From contig DYQK01000005.1 of NCBI GenBank assembly GCA_020719385.1, forward strand, positions 10,249 to 59,149: a stretch of 48,901 nt of DNA. The letters are read 5' to 3'. This document shows positions 33,671-42,691 of the stretch, in pieces. Each line of letters starts with the position of its first letter. Position 1 is the first letter of the stretch. Made by a program: the position numbers and the translations under genes. The stretch is from Rikenella microfusus (GTDB lineage Bacteria; Bacteroidota; Bacteroidia; Bacteroidales; DYQK01). A model generated the notes under the pieces. That model saw only the letters and a program-made list of their open reading frames with translations. It had not been told where the DNA came from and made no database searches.

Positions 33671-34727
33671 TGATTTGTGTTTCTAATTGTTGTAAAATCT
33701 CAGAGGGAACAGGCATCATTCCCCCGAAACGACCGTAATGTTGAACTTTTATCCTGTCATGAACCGCAAGACGAATATCCTCAATCATTTGTCCTGCACT
33801 CATCTCGACAGACAAAATTCCTTTCACTTGTTTAGACAAAGACTCAATAGCCTCATAAGGAAAAGGATACAACGAAATGGGGCGAAATAAACCCACTTTG
33901 ATTCCTTTTTCCCGTGCTAATTGCACCGATTTCTGACAAATACGCGAACTTGTGCCGTATGCAACAAACAAATATTCAGCGTCATCGCACTGAATCTTCT
34001 CGTAACGCACTTCTTTTGCTTCTATCTCGCGATATTTTTTCTGTAATTTTAAATTAAATTGCTCCTGACGATTTGGGTCAAGTTCAAGAGAAGTGATAAT
34101 ACTGCGTCCTCGCGTTGCAGGTTTGCCAACGCATGCCCACTCAGGTTGAGTCTCACTGCGAGGAATCTGCTCGAAAAGTTCTACTTTTTCCATCATTTGC
34201 CCTATTGCTCCGTCAGTCAGAATCATTACAGGATTTCGATATTGAAAAGCAAGGTCGAAACCATCTTTTACGAAATCGCACATTTCCTGCACAGAAGCGG
34301 GGGCAAGAACAATTAAATGATAATCACCGTGACCACCACCTTTGGTTGCCTGAAAATAATCTGCCTGTGAAGGTTGAATTGTTCCGAGACCAGGACCACC
34401 GCGAACCACATTGACCACCAAACACGGCAATTCGGCTCCAGCAATATAAGAGAGACCTTCTTGCATTAAACTTATTCCAGGACTTGAGGACGAAGTCATT
34501 GCTTTCTTACCGCAACCTGCGGCGCCATAAATCATATTTATCGAAGCAACTTCACTCTCGGCTTGCAAAACAACCATTCCTGTTCGTTGTTCGGGACGTT
34601 CTGCCATCAGATATTCCATAACCTCCGACTGCGGAGTAATGGGATAACCAAAATATGCATCAGCACCACAACGAATGGCGGCTTCTGCAATTGCTTCGTT
34701 GCCTTTCATTAAACGTAATTCTTTCAT
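33660..34727 (-). CDS. 2-oxoacid:ferredoxin oxidoreductase alpha subunit (KorA/VorB type)
   Basis: A 355-aa protein with the alpha-subunit marks: YFGYPITPQSEVMEYL, QAESEVASINMIYGAAGCGKKAMTSSSSPG and VVRGGPGLGTIQPSQAD. It binds the TPP pyrimidine end and forms the CoA site with beta. The family usually annotated as VorB (3-methyl-2-oxobutanoate) or KorA (2-oxoglutarate) matches; the two are not separable by eye. It follows the ferredoxin subunit by 19 bp. Such enzymes are oxygen-sensitive and indicate anaerobic or microaerobic life. Confidence 0.92.
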   Translation of the reverse strand: MKELRLMKGNEAIAEAAIRCGADAYFGYPITPQSEVMEYLMAERPEQRTGMVVLQAESEVASINMIYGAAGCGKKAMTSSSSPGISLMQEGLSYIAGAELPCLVVNVVRGGPGLGTIQPSQADYFQATKGGGHGDYHLIVLAPASVQEMCDFVKDGFDLAFQYRNPVMILTDGAIGQMMEKVELFEQIPRSETQPEWACVGKPATRGRSIITSLELDPNRQEQFNLKLQKKYREIEAKEVRYEKIQCDDAEYLFVAYGTSSRICQKSVQLAREKGIKVGLFRPISLYPFPYEAIESLSKQVKGILSVEMSAGQMIEDIRLAVHDRIKVQHYGRFGGMMPVPSEILQQLETQIIGG

Positions 34728-34746
34728 TGCGAAGAGAATTTTTTAA

Positions 34747-34980
34747 TTAGTCTTTTTTGGGTTTCATTCGATAAACGGTAATTACCGTGTCGGGACATAC
34801 TAATGCACAACTTTCGCAGCCTGTGCAGGAATCAGGAACAGCCATATAAGCGAAATGATAGCCCTTGCTGTTCACATTCTCATTCATACTTAATACTTTT
34901 TGGGGACAAGCCACACTACACAACTCGCAGCCCTTACAGCGCTCAGTGTTGATGACAACTGCACCTCGTATTTTTGCCAT
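34747..34980 (-). CDS. 2-oxoacid:ferredoxin oxidoreductase delta subunit (2x 4Fe-4S ferredoxin)
   Basis: A 77-aa ferredoxin-like protein with two full 4Fe-4S motifs, CKGCELCSVACP and CTGCESCALVCP. It passes electrons from the TPP site to soluble ferredoxin. As first gene of the operon it is preceded by a -7 box TACCTTTG on the minus strand (35016-35023), so the order is delta, alpha, beta, gamma. Confidence 0.92.
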   Translation of the reverse strand: MAKIRGAVVINTERCKGCELCSVACPQKVLSMNENVNSKGYHFAYMAVPDSCTGCESCALVCPDTVITVYRMKPKKD

Positions 34981-35015
34981 AATTTTGCAAAAAAAAAGTG
35001 ATTAAAAAGTTTTTT

Positions 35016-35023
35016 CAAAGGTA
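35016..35023 (-). promoter_or_regulatory. Oxidoreductase operon promoter, -7 element
   Basis: TACCTTTG on the minus strand, 35 nt before the delta-subunit start. The rest of the 219-base gap up to radA is AT-rich with nothing recognised. Confidence 0.5.
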
Positions 35024-35199
35024 AAAATTTTTATTTATTTAACGAAATTTTTTTACCTTTTTTCGCAAAAAAAATTTAATTTTTTTCTAAACTTTTGAAA
35101 ATCAAAGAGATAAAAATACATTTTTCTCAAAAAAAAGCGATAAATTTTTTTTATCCCTTAAATTTTGTGCAGAATAATTTTTTCGTAAAATAATTCTCT

Positions 35200-36573
35200 T
35201 TACTTCTTTTTTCCAAAAATATTTCGAAAAACTTCATCCACACGCGAACAAAAATGAACTTTTATTGAAAATTTTGAAAAATCGATGCCTTTTTGATTAT
35301 ATTTTGAGATAAAAATTTGTTGAAAACCTAATTTTTGTGCCTCACCAATTCTTTGCTCAATGCGATGCACAGGACGAATCTCGCCCGAAAGACCAACCTC
35401 ACCCGCAAAACAGATTCTTTTGTCAATAGAAATGTCTAAATCAGACGACAAAACGGCACACAAAACAGCCAAATCGATTCCTGTATCGTCAATTCTTATA
35501 CCGCCAGCAAGATTCAGAAAAACATCTTTCGAAGTAAGACGAAAACCAACTCTTTTTTCCAAAACAGCAAGCAACATATTTAACCTTCGTATATCGAAAC
35601 CTGTCGAAGAACGTTGCGGAGTGCTGTAAACAGACGTTCCAACCAAAGATTGAACCTCAATTAAAAACGGTCTAACCCCTTCAATACTCGCAGAAATAGC
35701 AACGCCGCTATATTGCTCCTCAAATTGAGAAAGCAACAACTCTGACGGATTCGAAACCTCGCGAAGACCCGTATTTCGCATCTCATAAATGCCCAATTCC
35801 GATGTTGACCCAAAACGATTTTTCATCGAACGCAAAATTCTATACATTTGATTCTGGTCACCCTCAAATTGCAAAACCGTATCAACAATATGCTCTAAAA
35901 CTTTCGGACCCGCAATACTGCCTTCTTTTGTTATGTGACCGATGAGAATAAAAGGTAAATGATTTTCCTTTGCAAAACGCAAAATTAACGAAGTACACTC
36001 GCGTATTTGCGAAACACTGCCCGGCGAGGACTCAATCTTCTCGGTAAAAACAGTTTGTATTGAGTCAATAATCACTAAATCGGGCTGTAACTCACCGATT
36101 CGCAACAAAATCTCTTCTAATGCCGTTTCGGTCAATATATAACATAAGTCATTTTTTATTTCTAATCTTTCGGCTCGAAGTTTTATTTGTTGACCGCTCT
36201 CTTCGCCTGAAATGTATAAAATTTTGAGATTTTTCAAATGTAAAGCAACTTGAAGGGCTAATGTTGATTTGCCGATTCCCGGCTCGCCGCCGATTAAAAC
36301 CAATGAACCTTTGACTAAACCGCCGCCTAAAACTCTGTTAAATTCGATGTTTTGTGTGTTGATTCGCTCTTCGTTTTGCGAAACAAATTCAGAAAGTTTT
36401 TGCGGAACAACATTGCGGGAAAAAACGACAGAAGGTTTTGAGGTTTTTGTTTGATTTATTTGTACAATTTCCTCGACAAATGTATTCCATTCGCCGCAAC
36501 CATTGCACTTTCCGACCCATTTCGGTGACTGAAAACCACATTTCTGACAGATAAATAATGCTTTTGACTTCAT
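35200..36573 (-). CDS. radA: DNA repair protein RadA (Sms)
   Basis: A 457-aa protein with the full RadA layout: a four-Cys zinc finger (Cys9, Cys12, Cys23, Cys26), Walker A GEPGIGKST (96-104), the RadA-specific KNRFG motif (251-255), and a C-terminal Lon-like domain. RadA is a hexameric helicase that extends branches during recombination and transformation. It starts 5 bp after the LolC/E-like gene and is last in a three-gene operon. All motifs are intact. Confidence 0.96.
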   Translation of the reverse strand: MKSKALFICQKCGFQSPKWVGKCNGCGEWNTFVEEIVQINQTKTSKPSVVFSRNVVPQKLSEFVSQNEERINTQNIEFNRVLGGGLVKGSLVLIGGEPGIGKSTLALQVALHLKNLKILYISGEESGQQIKLRAERLEIKNDLCYILTETALEEILLRIGELQPDLVIIDSIQTVFTEKIESSPGSVSQIRECTSLILRFAKENHLPFILIGHITKEGSIAGPKVLEHIVDTVLQFEGDQNQMYRILRSMKNRFGSTSELGIYEMRNTGLREVSNPSELLLSQFEEQYSGVAISASIEGVRPFLIEVQSLVGTSVYSTPQRSSTGFDIRRLNMLLAVLEKRVGFRLTSKDVFLNLAGGIRIDDTGIDLAVLCAVLSSDLDISIDKRICFAGEVGLSGEIRPVHRIEQRIGEAQKLGFQQIFISKYNQKGIDFSKFSIKVHFCSRVDEVFRNIFGKKK

Positions 36574-36578
36574 AAATT

Positions 36579-37811
36579 TTAAATTTTTTGGACAGAAAAA
36601 TGTTTCGCAGAAATAAAACGCGCAGGATAAAACGCCGCAAGAAAACCAATTATCAAAACTGTAACGAAAACATACGCAAAATCAACAATTTTCATTTCGA
36701 CAGGATACGCATCAACAATAAAACTTCCCGACGAGGGAAACGTAATTATGCCGAAAGTTTGTTGCAAAAAACACACAAAAACACCCAAAAGCAGCCCCAT
36801 TATCGCACCAATAAACGAGATAAACCAACCTTCGAGGAGAAAAATTTTGCGAATCAAAGAATTTTCTGCACCTAAGTTTTGAAAAGTTTGAATATCAAAT
36901 TTTTTATCTATCATCAACATTGTCAGCGAGCCAACAGCGTTAAACGAGGCAATTATCAAAATAAACGACAGAATTAAAAAAATTGCCCATTTTTCTGATT
37001 CCATAATTTTGTATAAAATCTCGTTTTGCTGATAACGGTTTTTCACAGAAAAAGATGTTCCCAAAAGTTCTTGCAGTTGATTTTGAAATTTTTTTTTATC
37101 AATATTTTCTCGCACCTTAATTTCTAAACTGGACAATTCATTTTCAAATTCTAAAAGTTCTCGGATAAATTTTATCGGCACAATTATATATTGAGCGTCA
37201 AATTCTTGTTCAACAGAAAATATTCCTGACGGATAAATAATTTTTTGTCGAAAAATGTCTTCTATATCTGTGCTAATTTCTGCGGAGTTTTTGGGCGTCC
37301 AAACAGAAATCGGCGATGTTGTTCCAACATTTGCACCCAAAAAATGCGAAACGCCGAAACCTAAAATCGCCATTGAGCGTCCCATATCGGTAAGTAAATA
37401 TGCACCATCATAAATTGCCGTATCAAAACGCGTAATTTTCACAAAATTTTCGTCCACGCCTTTGACTTTTGCGAGAAATTGTTTTTCGTTACATTCCAAC
37501 AACGCATTTTCCTCAAGAGTCCGACTAACTATCTCGACACCGTCTAACTGCTTGATTTTGTTAATTTTATCTTGAGAAATTTCAAAAAATTTTCCTTCTT
37601 TTGCAACAACTTTGAAATCTGCAGCATAAGCGTTTAACATTTTTTTCACCAAATTATCGAAGCCGTTGAAAACAGAGAGAATAATCACCAGTGCCATCGT
37701 TCCAACGGCAATTCCCATCATTGTAACTATCGAAATTATGTGAATAACTTGCTGCTTTTTTTTCGAAAATAAATAACGGCGAGCAACAAAAAACGCAAAT
37801 TTCCAATTCAT
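36579..37811 (-). CDS. FtsX-like permease, LolC/LolE type
   Basis: A 410-aa inner-membrane protein with the LolC/E start (FFVARRYLFSKKKQQVIHIISIVTMMGIAVG, broken here by its first membrane helix), a large periplasmic domain (about 45-270) and three further helices near 275-300, 325-355 and 375-395. LolCDE extracts lipoproteins from the inner membrane and hands them to LolA. Bacteroidota often use one such protein rather than a LolC/LolE pair. No LolD ATPase gene is adjacent. It abuts the Nudix gene (no gap) and precedes radA by 5 bp. Confidence 0.85.
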   Translation of the reverse strand: MNWKFAFFVARRYLFSKKKQQVIHIISIVTMMGIAVGTMALVIILSVFNGFDNLVKKMLNAYAADFKVVAKEGKFFEISQDKINKIKQLDGVEIVSRTLEENALLECNEKQFLAKVKGVDENFVKITRFDTAIYDGAYLLTDMGRSMAILGFGVSHFLGANVGTTSPISVWTPKNSAEISTDIEDIFRQKIIYPSGIFSVEQEFDAQYIIVPIKFIRELLEFENELSSLEIKVRENIDKKKFQNQLQELLGTSFSVKNRYQQNEILYKIMESEKWAIFLILSFILIIASFNAVGSLTMLMIDKKFDIQTFQNLGAENSLIRKIFLLEGWFISFIGAIMGLLLGVFVCFLQQTFGIITFPSSGSFIVDAYPVEMKIVDFAYVFVTVLIIGFLAAFYPARFISAKHFSVQKI

Positions 37812-38423
37812 TTATCTCGGAATTTGAGCGAAAACATCAATTAAACTCAAATAAGTATTTTCAATAACTGCCGGAATATCAGAGGTTTTCACCCATTTTA
37901 CATCGCTAATACTTTCCTCTTGCTGCGGAATCGGAGTGTTTGTCCCCGAATACAACATCTCAAACCAATAAGTTTTTTTCAAAATTTGTTGATTTTTTAA
38001 GGTATAACAATGATAAGTCGGTGAAAGTTCGCGGATTTGTTGCAAATTATTGATTCCGCATTCTTCTAAAATCTCGCGATGTGCGGTATTTTCAACGGTT
38101 TCGTCTTTTTCGACTTTTCCTTTGGGCAAATCCCATTTGCCGAGTCTCCGAATCACGAGATACTCATTTTGTAAATTTTTCACCAAACCGCCTGCCGCTT
38201 CGATGTAGAGAAAATTCTTTTTAAACGCATTAAAAAGTTCGTCAGTATTTGGGTGCGAGATAAAAATTTCGCTTAACAACGAATTACTTTGAAAATCATT
38301 GATAAGAATTCTCAATTTTTCCTCCGAAATATACGGAAAACACCAGTCAATTTTGTTTTTGTCGAGAATTTCTGCATTCGGAACAAGAATTATTGCTCTA
38401 TCGTAAAAAAATATTTTATACAT
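37812..38423 (-). CDS. Nudix hydrolase
   Basis: A 203-aa protein with a complete Nudix box at 102-124 (G-x5-E-x7-REILEECGI). The N-terminal 75 residues are an extra region common in the Bacteroidota type found beside pyrE. Nudix enzymes cleave nucleoside diphosphates linked to another group; the substrate here is unknown. It heads the Nudix, LolC/E-like, radA operon and is divergent from pyrE, 67 bp away. The conserved pairing with pyrE suggests a nucleotide-related role. Confidence 0.88.
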   Translation of the reverse strand: MYKIFFYDRAIILVPNAEILDKNKIDWCFPYISEEKLRILINDFQSNSLLSEIFISHPNTDELFNAFKKNFLYIEAAGGLVKNLQNEYLVIRRLGKWDLPKGKVEKDETVENTAHREILEECGINNLQQIRELSPTYHCYTLKNQQILKKTYWFEMLYSGTNTPIPQQEESISDVKWVKTSDIPAVIENTYLSLIDVFAQIPR

Positions 38424-38453
38424 TTGTCAAATTTTTTGTAGAGAATTTCTTTG

Positions 38454-38461
38454 CAAAGATA
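38454..38461 (-). promoter_or_regulatory. Nudix-lolC/E-radA operon promoter, -7 element
   Basis: TATCTTTG on the minus strand, 30 nt before the Nudix start, with TTTG 16 nt upstream (38478-38481), slightly close. It lies in the short divergent gap shared with pyrE. Confidence 0.5.
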
Positions 38462-38490
38462 AATTTTTTTTCGTAAACAAAAAAATTTTT

Positions 38491-39132
38491 ATGATTTATT
38501 CGTTGGAAATTGCTAAACAACTGGCAAATTATCTCTTGGAGTGCGAGGCTGTGCGTTTGCAGCCGAGTCAGCCGTTTACTTGGGCTTCGGGCTGGAAATC
38601 ACCGATTTATTGCGATAATCGAAAGACGTTGTCGTTTCCTTTGATTCGGAGTTTTATCAAAGAGAGTTTCGCAAAATTGATTTTAGACAAATTTTGCGAT
38701 ATTGACCGAATCGGAGGAGTCGCAACAGGCGGCATCGCTCACGGAGCGTTGGTCGCAGATGTTTTGAAAAAACCATTTTTATATATTCGCAGCGAGTCGA
38801 AATCTCACGGTCTCGAAAACCAAATCGAAGGCATTTTTGAAAAAAATGACTCAATATTGGTTGTAGAAGATTTGATTTCAACAGGCGGCAGCAGTTTGAA
38901 CGCCGTAAAAGCGTTGCGGGGAAAAAATTGCAGAGTCGCAGGAATGACAGCAATTTTTACTTATCAATTTTCGATTTCGGAAGAAAAATTTGCGGCAGAA
39001 AATTGTACGCTTTTCACTTTGACAAATTATGAAGTGTTGATAAATTGTGCGTTAGAGAGAAATTATATTTCTCAAAACGAGTTGGAATTGTTGAAAAAAT
39101 GGCGGGAAAAACCTGAAATTTGGGGAAAATAA
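38491..39132 (+). CDS. pyrE: Orotate phosphoribosyltransferase
   Basis: A 213-aa type I phosphoribosyltransferase with the PRPP-binding loop VVEDLISTGGSS (124-135), the flexible KSHGLENQIEG loop and the WASGWKSPIYCDNR orotate region. It makes orotidine 5-phosphate from orotate and PRPP in pyrimidine synthesis. Length and motifs are complete. The gene is alone on its strand before the DUF4175-type gene, which has its own promoter. Confidence 0.95.
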   Translation: MIYSLEIAKQLANYLLECEAVRLQPSQPFTWASGWKSPIYCDNRKTLSFPLIRSFIKESFAKLILDKFCDIDRIGGVATGGIAHGALVADVLKKPFLYIRSESKSHGLENQIEGIFEKNDSILVVEDLISTGGSSLNAVKALRGKNCRVAGMTAIFTYQFSISEEKFAAENCTLFTLTNYEVLINCALERNYISQNELELLKKWREKPEIWGK

Positions 39133-39247
39133 AATTTTTAGTAGTTTTTTTTATGTTAGCAAAGCAACGCCATCGCTCAAAGTGATGGCATTGTTGATAA
39201 GTGTAAAAATATTTTCTCAAAAAAATGTTTTTGTGTGAATTTTTTTG

Positions 39248-39255
39248 TATTTTTG
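39248..39255 (+). promoter_or_regulatory. Promoter of the DUF4175-type gene, -7 element
   Basis: TATTTTTG, 25 nt before the ATG at 39281. A TTTTCTCAAAAAAA element stands 36 nt upstream of it, as before several other genes here. Confidence 0.5.
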
Positions 39256-39280
39256 TGCAAAATTTCAAATTAAAAATTTT

Positions 39281-42200
39281 ATGACTTCGCAATATAACGA
39301 GTTGGTTGCAAAATTAGACGCATTTATTCGCAAATATTATAAAAATCAAATTCTTCGCGGAACATTGATTAGTCTTGGAATCGGTGCAATTGCTTATCTT
39401 TTCGCTGTTGTCTCTGAATATTTTGGGCATTTCTCTGTCGCAGCGCGAACTTCTGTTTTTTATTTTTTGGCAATTTTATTTTTTGCCGAGTTGACTTATT
39501 TTATCATTTTGCCGTTATTGCGTTTTTTCAAAATCGGTAAAGTTTTAACTTACAAGCAGGCGGCAAATATTATCGCAACTCATTTTCCTGATGAGGTGCA
39601 GGATAAACTTCTCAACACGCTTGAGTTAGCACAAATGGGCAAAGAAAATGTTTCGCCGTTGTTAATTGCGAGTGTAAATCAAAAAATTGAGCAAATTCGT
39701 TTAGTTCCGTTCAAGAAAGCAATTAATTTGAAATCAAATTTTAAATATGTGAAATATTTAGTTGCTTTGTTGTTGATTTTTGTGGTTTTGTCGCTTTGGT
39801 CTCCGCATATTTTGTCGGAAGGCACTTATCGCATTGTGAATCATCAAACTTATTTCGAACCTGCTGCTCCGTTTAAATTTATTCTCGAAAACGATTCTTT
39901 GTTCGTGCCAAAAGGCGGCGATTATAAAATTAAACTTCGAATCGAGGGCGAATTTATTCCCAAAGAGGCAACAATTGCTTTTGGAGGGAATCAATTTTTG
40001 ATGTCAAGAGGCGAGACAAAAAAAGATTTTGAGTATGAATTGAAAAATATCAACAACACTCTTGAGTTTCGTTTCGAAGCAGACAATTTTTTCAGTCAAA
40101 AATTTGCGTTAAATGTTTTGCCCACTCCTGTGATTTTAGATTTTTCCATCGTTGCTGAGATGCCGAAATATACGGGCGAGGAAAATAAAACTTTTCAAAA
40201 TACAGGCGATATAACTGTTCCTTTTGGGACGAAACTTTTGTGGAAGTTTAACTCGCAAGACCTTGATACTCTTTATATAACATTCGATGATTCGCTTCGA
40301 AAAGTGGCAGTTAAGGATGAAAATTTGTTCACATTTTCTCAAGCCGCAACGCAAAGTTGTCGTTATTCTATTTCGTTAAAAAATGGTTATTTTTCGAAAA
40401 AAGACGTAATTTCGTATTCTTTGCAGGTAATTCCTGATTTATACCCGAATATTGAGGTGCAAGAAGTTGCCGATTCGGTCAATAAAGCGTATTATTATTT
40501 TAGAGGAAATGTTGCTGATGACTACGGTTTTAGCCGTTTAACGTTTAATTATTCCATCTCAAATAAATCTGAAACAAAACCTGCGGCGTTGGAAAGTTAC
40601 ACAAAAATGTTGTTGAAAATTTCTAATTCACCGATAAATCAAGACTTTTATCACGCAATAGATTTCTCAAAACTTTCAGCAACTACCGATGACGTAATTC
40701 GATATTATTTTGAAATTTGGGACAACGATGCCATTCGAGGCGGCAAATCTGCGAAAACAAGAATTTTTGAGTACAGAATTCCGTCTGCCGAGGAATTAGA
40801 CAAATACGAGAAAACCGCAAATTCTAATATTGAGTCTTCGTTGCAAGAAGGTTTAAAGTTAGCACAGGAAATTCAGAAGGACATTACGCGTTTGCAGCAA
40901 AAAAGTGTCGGCGAAAATACTACGCAATGGGAGAAATCAAATATGTTGAAAGGCATTTTGAACAAGCAAGAACGTTTGCAGCAAATTTTAAATCAAGCGG
41001 CAAAGTTAAATCAAGAGAAAAATAACACTATGAATTCTTATGACAAAGAACTTCGTGACGAAATTCTCGAAAAACAGAAGCAACTTGAGGAGTTGATGCA
41101 AAATTTAATGACTGACGAGATGAAAAAATTGCTTGAGGAACTTCAAAAACTTCAAGAGCAGTTTAATCAAAATCAGTTTAACAAAGTAGCAGAGGATTTA
41201 AAAACGAATTATGAGGAAATGAAAAAAGAGATGGACAGAAATCTTGAACTTTTGAAACGTGCAGAGATTGAGAAAAATATGGAAAAAGCGATAGAAAGAC
41301 TGAATCAGATGGCAGAAAATCAGGAAAAATTGTCGGAAATGACAAAAGATAAAAAACTTGACCGCGATTCTTTGATTCAGTTGCAAAAAATGCAGGAAAA
41401 AGAGATGCAACGTTTAAAAGAATCTTACGATGAGACGTTGAAAAAGAATTCTGAACTCTCCGAACCAATGAAACTTCCCAGTTTCGAGAAAGAAATGCAG
41501 GAAATTCAGAAAGAGCAGCAGGAAAGTCAACAGGATTTGCAAAACAAAGATAACAAAAAAGCTTCGCAGAAACAAAAAAATGCTTCCGAGAAAATGAAAA
41601 AACTCGCAGAAGAAATGGGGCAAGCAATGCAGCAAATGGAAGAAGAGGAAAACGCCGAAAACGCAGATGATTTGCGTCAAGTCCTTGATAATTTGATTCG
41701 TTTTTCCTTCGAGCAAGAGGAAAATATTAAGGCAACCCAAAATACCCTTAGCAGCGACCCCAAATTTCAGGAAGTTATTCAGCGAGAGCGAAAACTCAAT
41801 GACGATTTTCGTTTAATTGAGGATTCCTTAGACGCAATAGCGAAACGCACTCCGCAAGTCGGAACAATGTTTCAGAAAGAAGTGAAATCTGCAAAGACAA
41901 ATCTCAAAAAAGCGTTGCAAAATCTTATTGACAGACGTTTGCAAAATGCAGGGACAAATCAGCAAACTGCGATGACCTCGGCGAATAATTTGGCATTGAT
42001 TCTTTCGGAATCTCTTGAAAATATGCAAAATCAAATGAATAATTCTTCAGGAAAAGGCGGAAAGAAAAGCAAAAAACAAGGAAAAGGCGGAAAAGGCAAC
42101 ATGTCTTTTTCTGAATTGAAAAAGCAGCAAGAGGAAATGAAAAACCAAATGCAGCAAATGCTTCAGCAGATGAAGGAAAACGGCGGGAAAATGCCGCAAA

Positions 42201-42628
42201 ACGGAAATCAACAACTTTCAAAAATGTTGCAGCAACAGGAAATGTACGACCAAATGCTCCGAGAAATGATGCAAAACGAAGGTATTAAACCCGAAACGCA
42301 AAAAATCCTCAACGAAATACAAAAGTTGAACGAAAAAAATAAATCCGATATTGTCAACAAACGCGTTTCTCCTGATATTTTAAATCGACAAAATCAAATT
42401 CAGACTCGATTACTCGAAGCAGAAAACGCAGAACGTCAAAAAGAACAGGACAAAAAACGCGAGTCAAAAGAAGTTCTCGACGACAAACAATATAAAAAAC
42501 CTGAAGACATTTTCAAAAACAAAAAAGAGAAAAGTAGTTTTAACGAAAATTTAAACCTTCAGAATCTCAAAATGTTGAATTTTTACAAAACCAAATATGA
42601 GAATTATTTGAAAAATATCAATGAATAA
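39281..42628 (+). CDS. Large DUF4175-type membrane and coiled-coil protein
   Basis: A 1115-aa protein of the Bacteroidota family annotated as DUF4175. Two or three membrane helices lie in the first 80 residues and another near 155-175. A beta-rich, immunoglobulin-like region follows (about 180-510). From about 510 to the end it is a very long coiled coil packed with Gln, Glu, Lys and Met (repeated LEELQKLQEQ-like and QQMLQQMKEN stretches), with a Gly/Lys-rich break near 930 (GKGGKKSKKQGKGGKG). The function is unknown; it may span the periplasm from the inner membrane. The ATG at 39281 is chosen since it follows the promoter; an upstream in-frame codon lies inside it. Confidence 0.82.
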   Translation: MTSQYNELVAKLDAFIRKYYKNQILRGTLISLGIGAIAYLFAVVSEYFGHFSVAARTSVFYFLAILFFAELTYFIILPLLRFFKIGKVLTYKQAANIIATHFPDEVQDKLLNTLELAQMGKENVSPLLIASVNQKIEQIRLVPFKKAINLKSNFKYVKYLVALLLIFVVLSLWSPHILSEGTYRIVNHQTYFEPAAPFKFILENDSLFVPKGGDYKIKLRIEGEFIPKEATIAFGGNQFLMSRGETKKDFEYELKNINNTLEFRFEADNFFSQKFALNVLPTPVILDFSIVAEMPKYTGEENKTFQNTGDITVPFGTKLLWKFNSQDLDTLYITFDDSLRKVAVKDENLFTFSQAATQSCRYSISLKNGYFSKKDVISYSLQVIPDLYPNIEVQEVADSVNKAYYYFRGNVADDYGFSRLTFNYSISNKSETKPAALESYTKMLLKISNSPINQDFYHAIDFSKLSATTDDVIRYYFEIWDNDAIRGGKSAKTRIFEYRIPSAEELDKYEKTANSNIESSLQEGLKLAQEIQKDITRLQQKSVGENTTQWEKSNMLKGILNKQERLQQILNQAAKLNQEKNNTMNSYDKELRDEILEKQKQLEELMQNLMTDEMKKLLEELQKLQEQFNQNQFNKVAEDLKTNYEEMKKEMDRNLELLKRAEIEKNMEKAIERLNQMAENQEKLSEMTKDKKLDRDSLIQLQKMQEKEMQRLKESYDETLKKNSELSEPMKLPSFEKEMQEIQKEQQESQQDLQNKDNKKASQKQKNASEKMKKLAEEMGQAMQQMEEEENAENADDLRQVLDNLIRFSFEQEENIKATQNTLSSDPKFQEVIQRERKLNDDFRLIEDSLDAIAKRTPQVGTMFQKEVKSAKTNLKKALQNLIDRRLQNAGTNQQTAMTSANNLALILSESLENMQNQMNNSSGKGGKKSKKQGKGGKGNMSFSELKKQQEEMKNQMQQMLQQMKENGGKMPQNGNQQLSKMLQQQEMYDQMLREMMQNEGIKPETQKILNEIQKLNEKNKSDIVNKRVSPDILNRQNQIQTRLLEAENAERQKEQDKKRESKEVLDDKQYKKPEDIFKNKKEKSSFNENLNLQNLKMLNFYKTKYENYLKNINE

Positions 42629-42642
42629 TTTGAGATTTTTGC

Positions 42643-42680
42643 AGCGTTGTCAAGTTTTTTTAATTTGGCAACGCTTTTTT
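42643..42680 (+). terminator. Intrinsic terminator after the DUF4175-type gene
   Basis: AGCGTTGTCAA pairs with TTTGGCAACGCT (one G-T), with a T-rich loop and TTTTTT after the stem. Canonical on the plus strand; it also separates the convergent methyltransferase gene. Confidence 0.8.
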
Positions 42681-42691
42681 CATATAAATTT

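Noticed and set aside
39158-39190. Inverted repeat GCCATC/GATGGC after pyrE as a terminator
   Set aside because: Only six base pairs match around a 9-nt loop and no T-run follows, so it is not listed.
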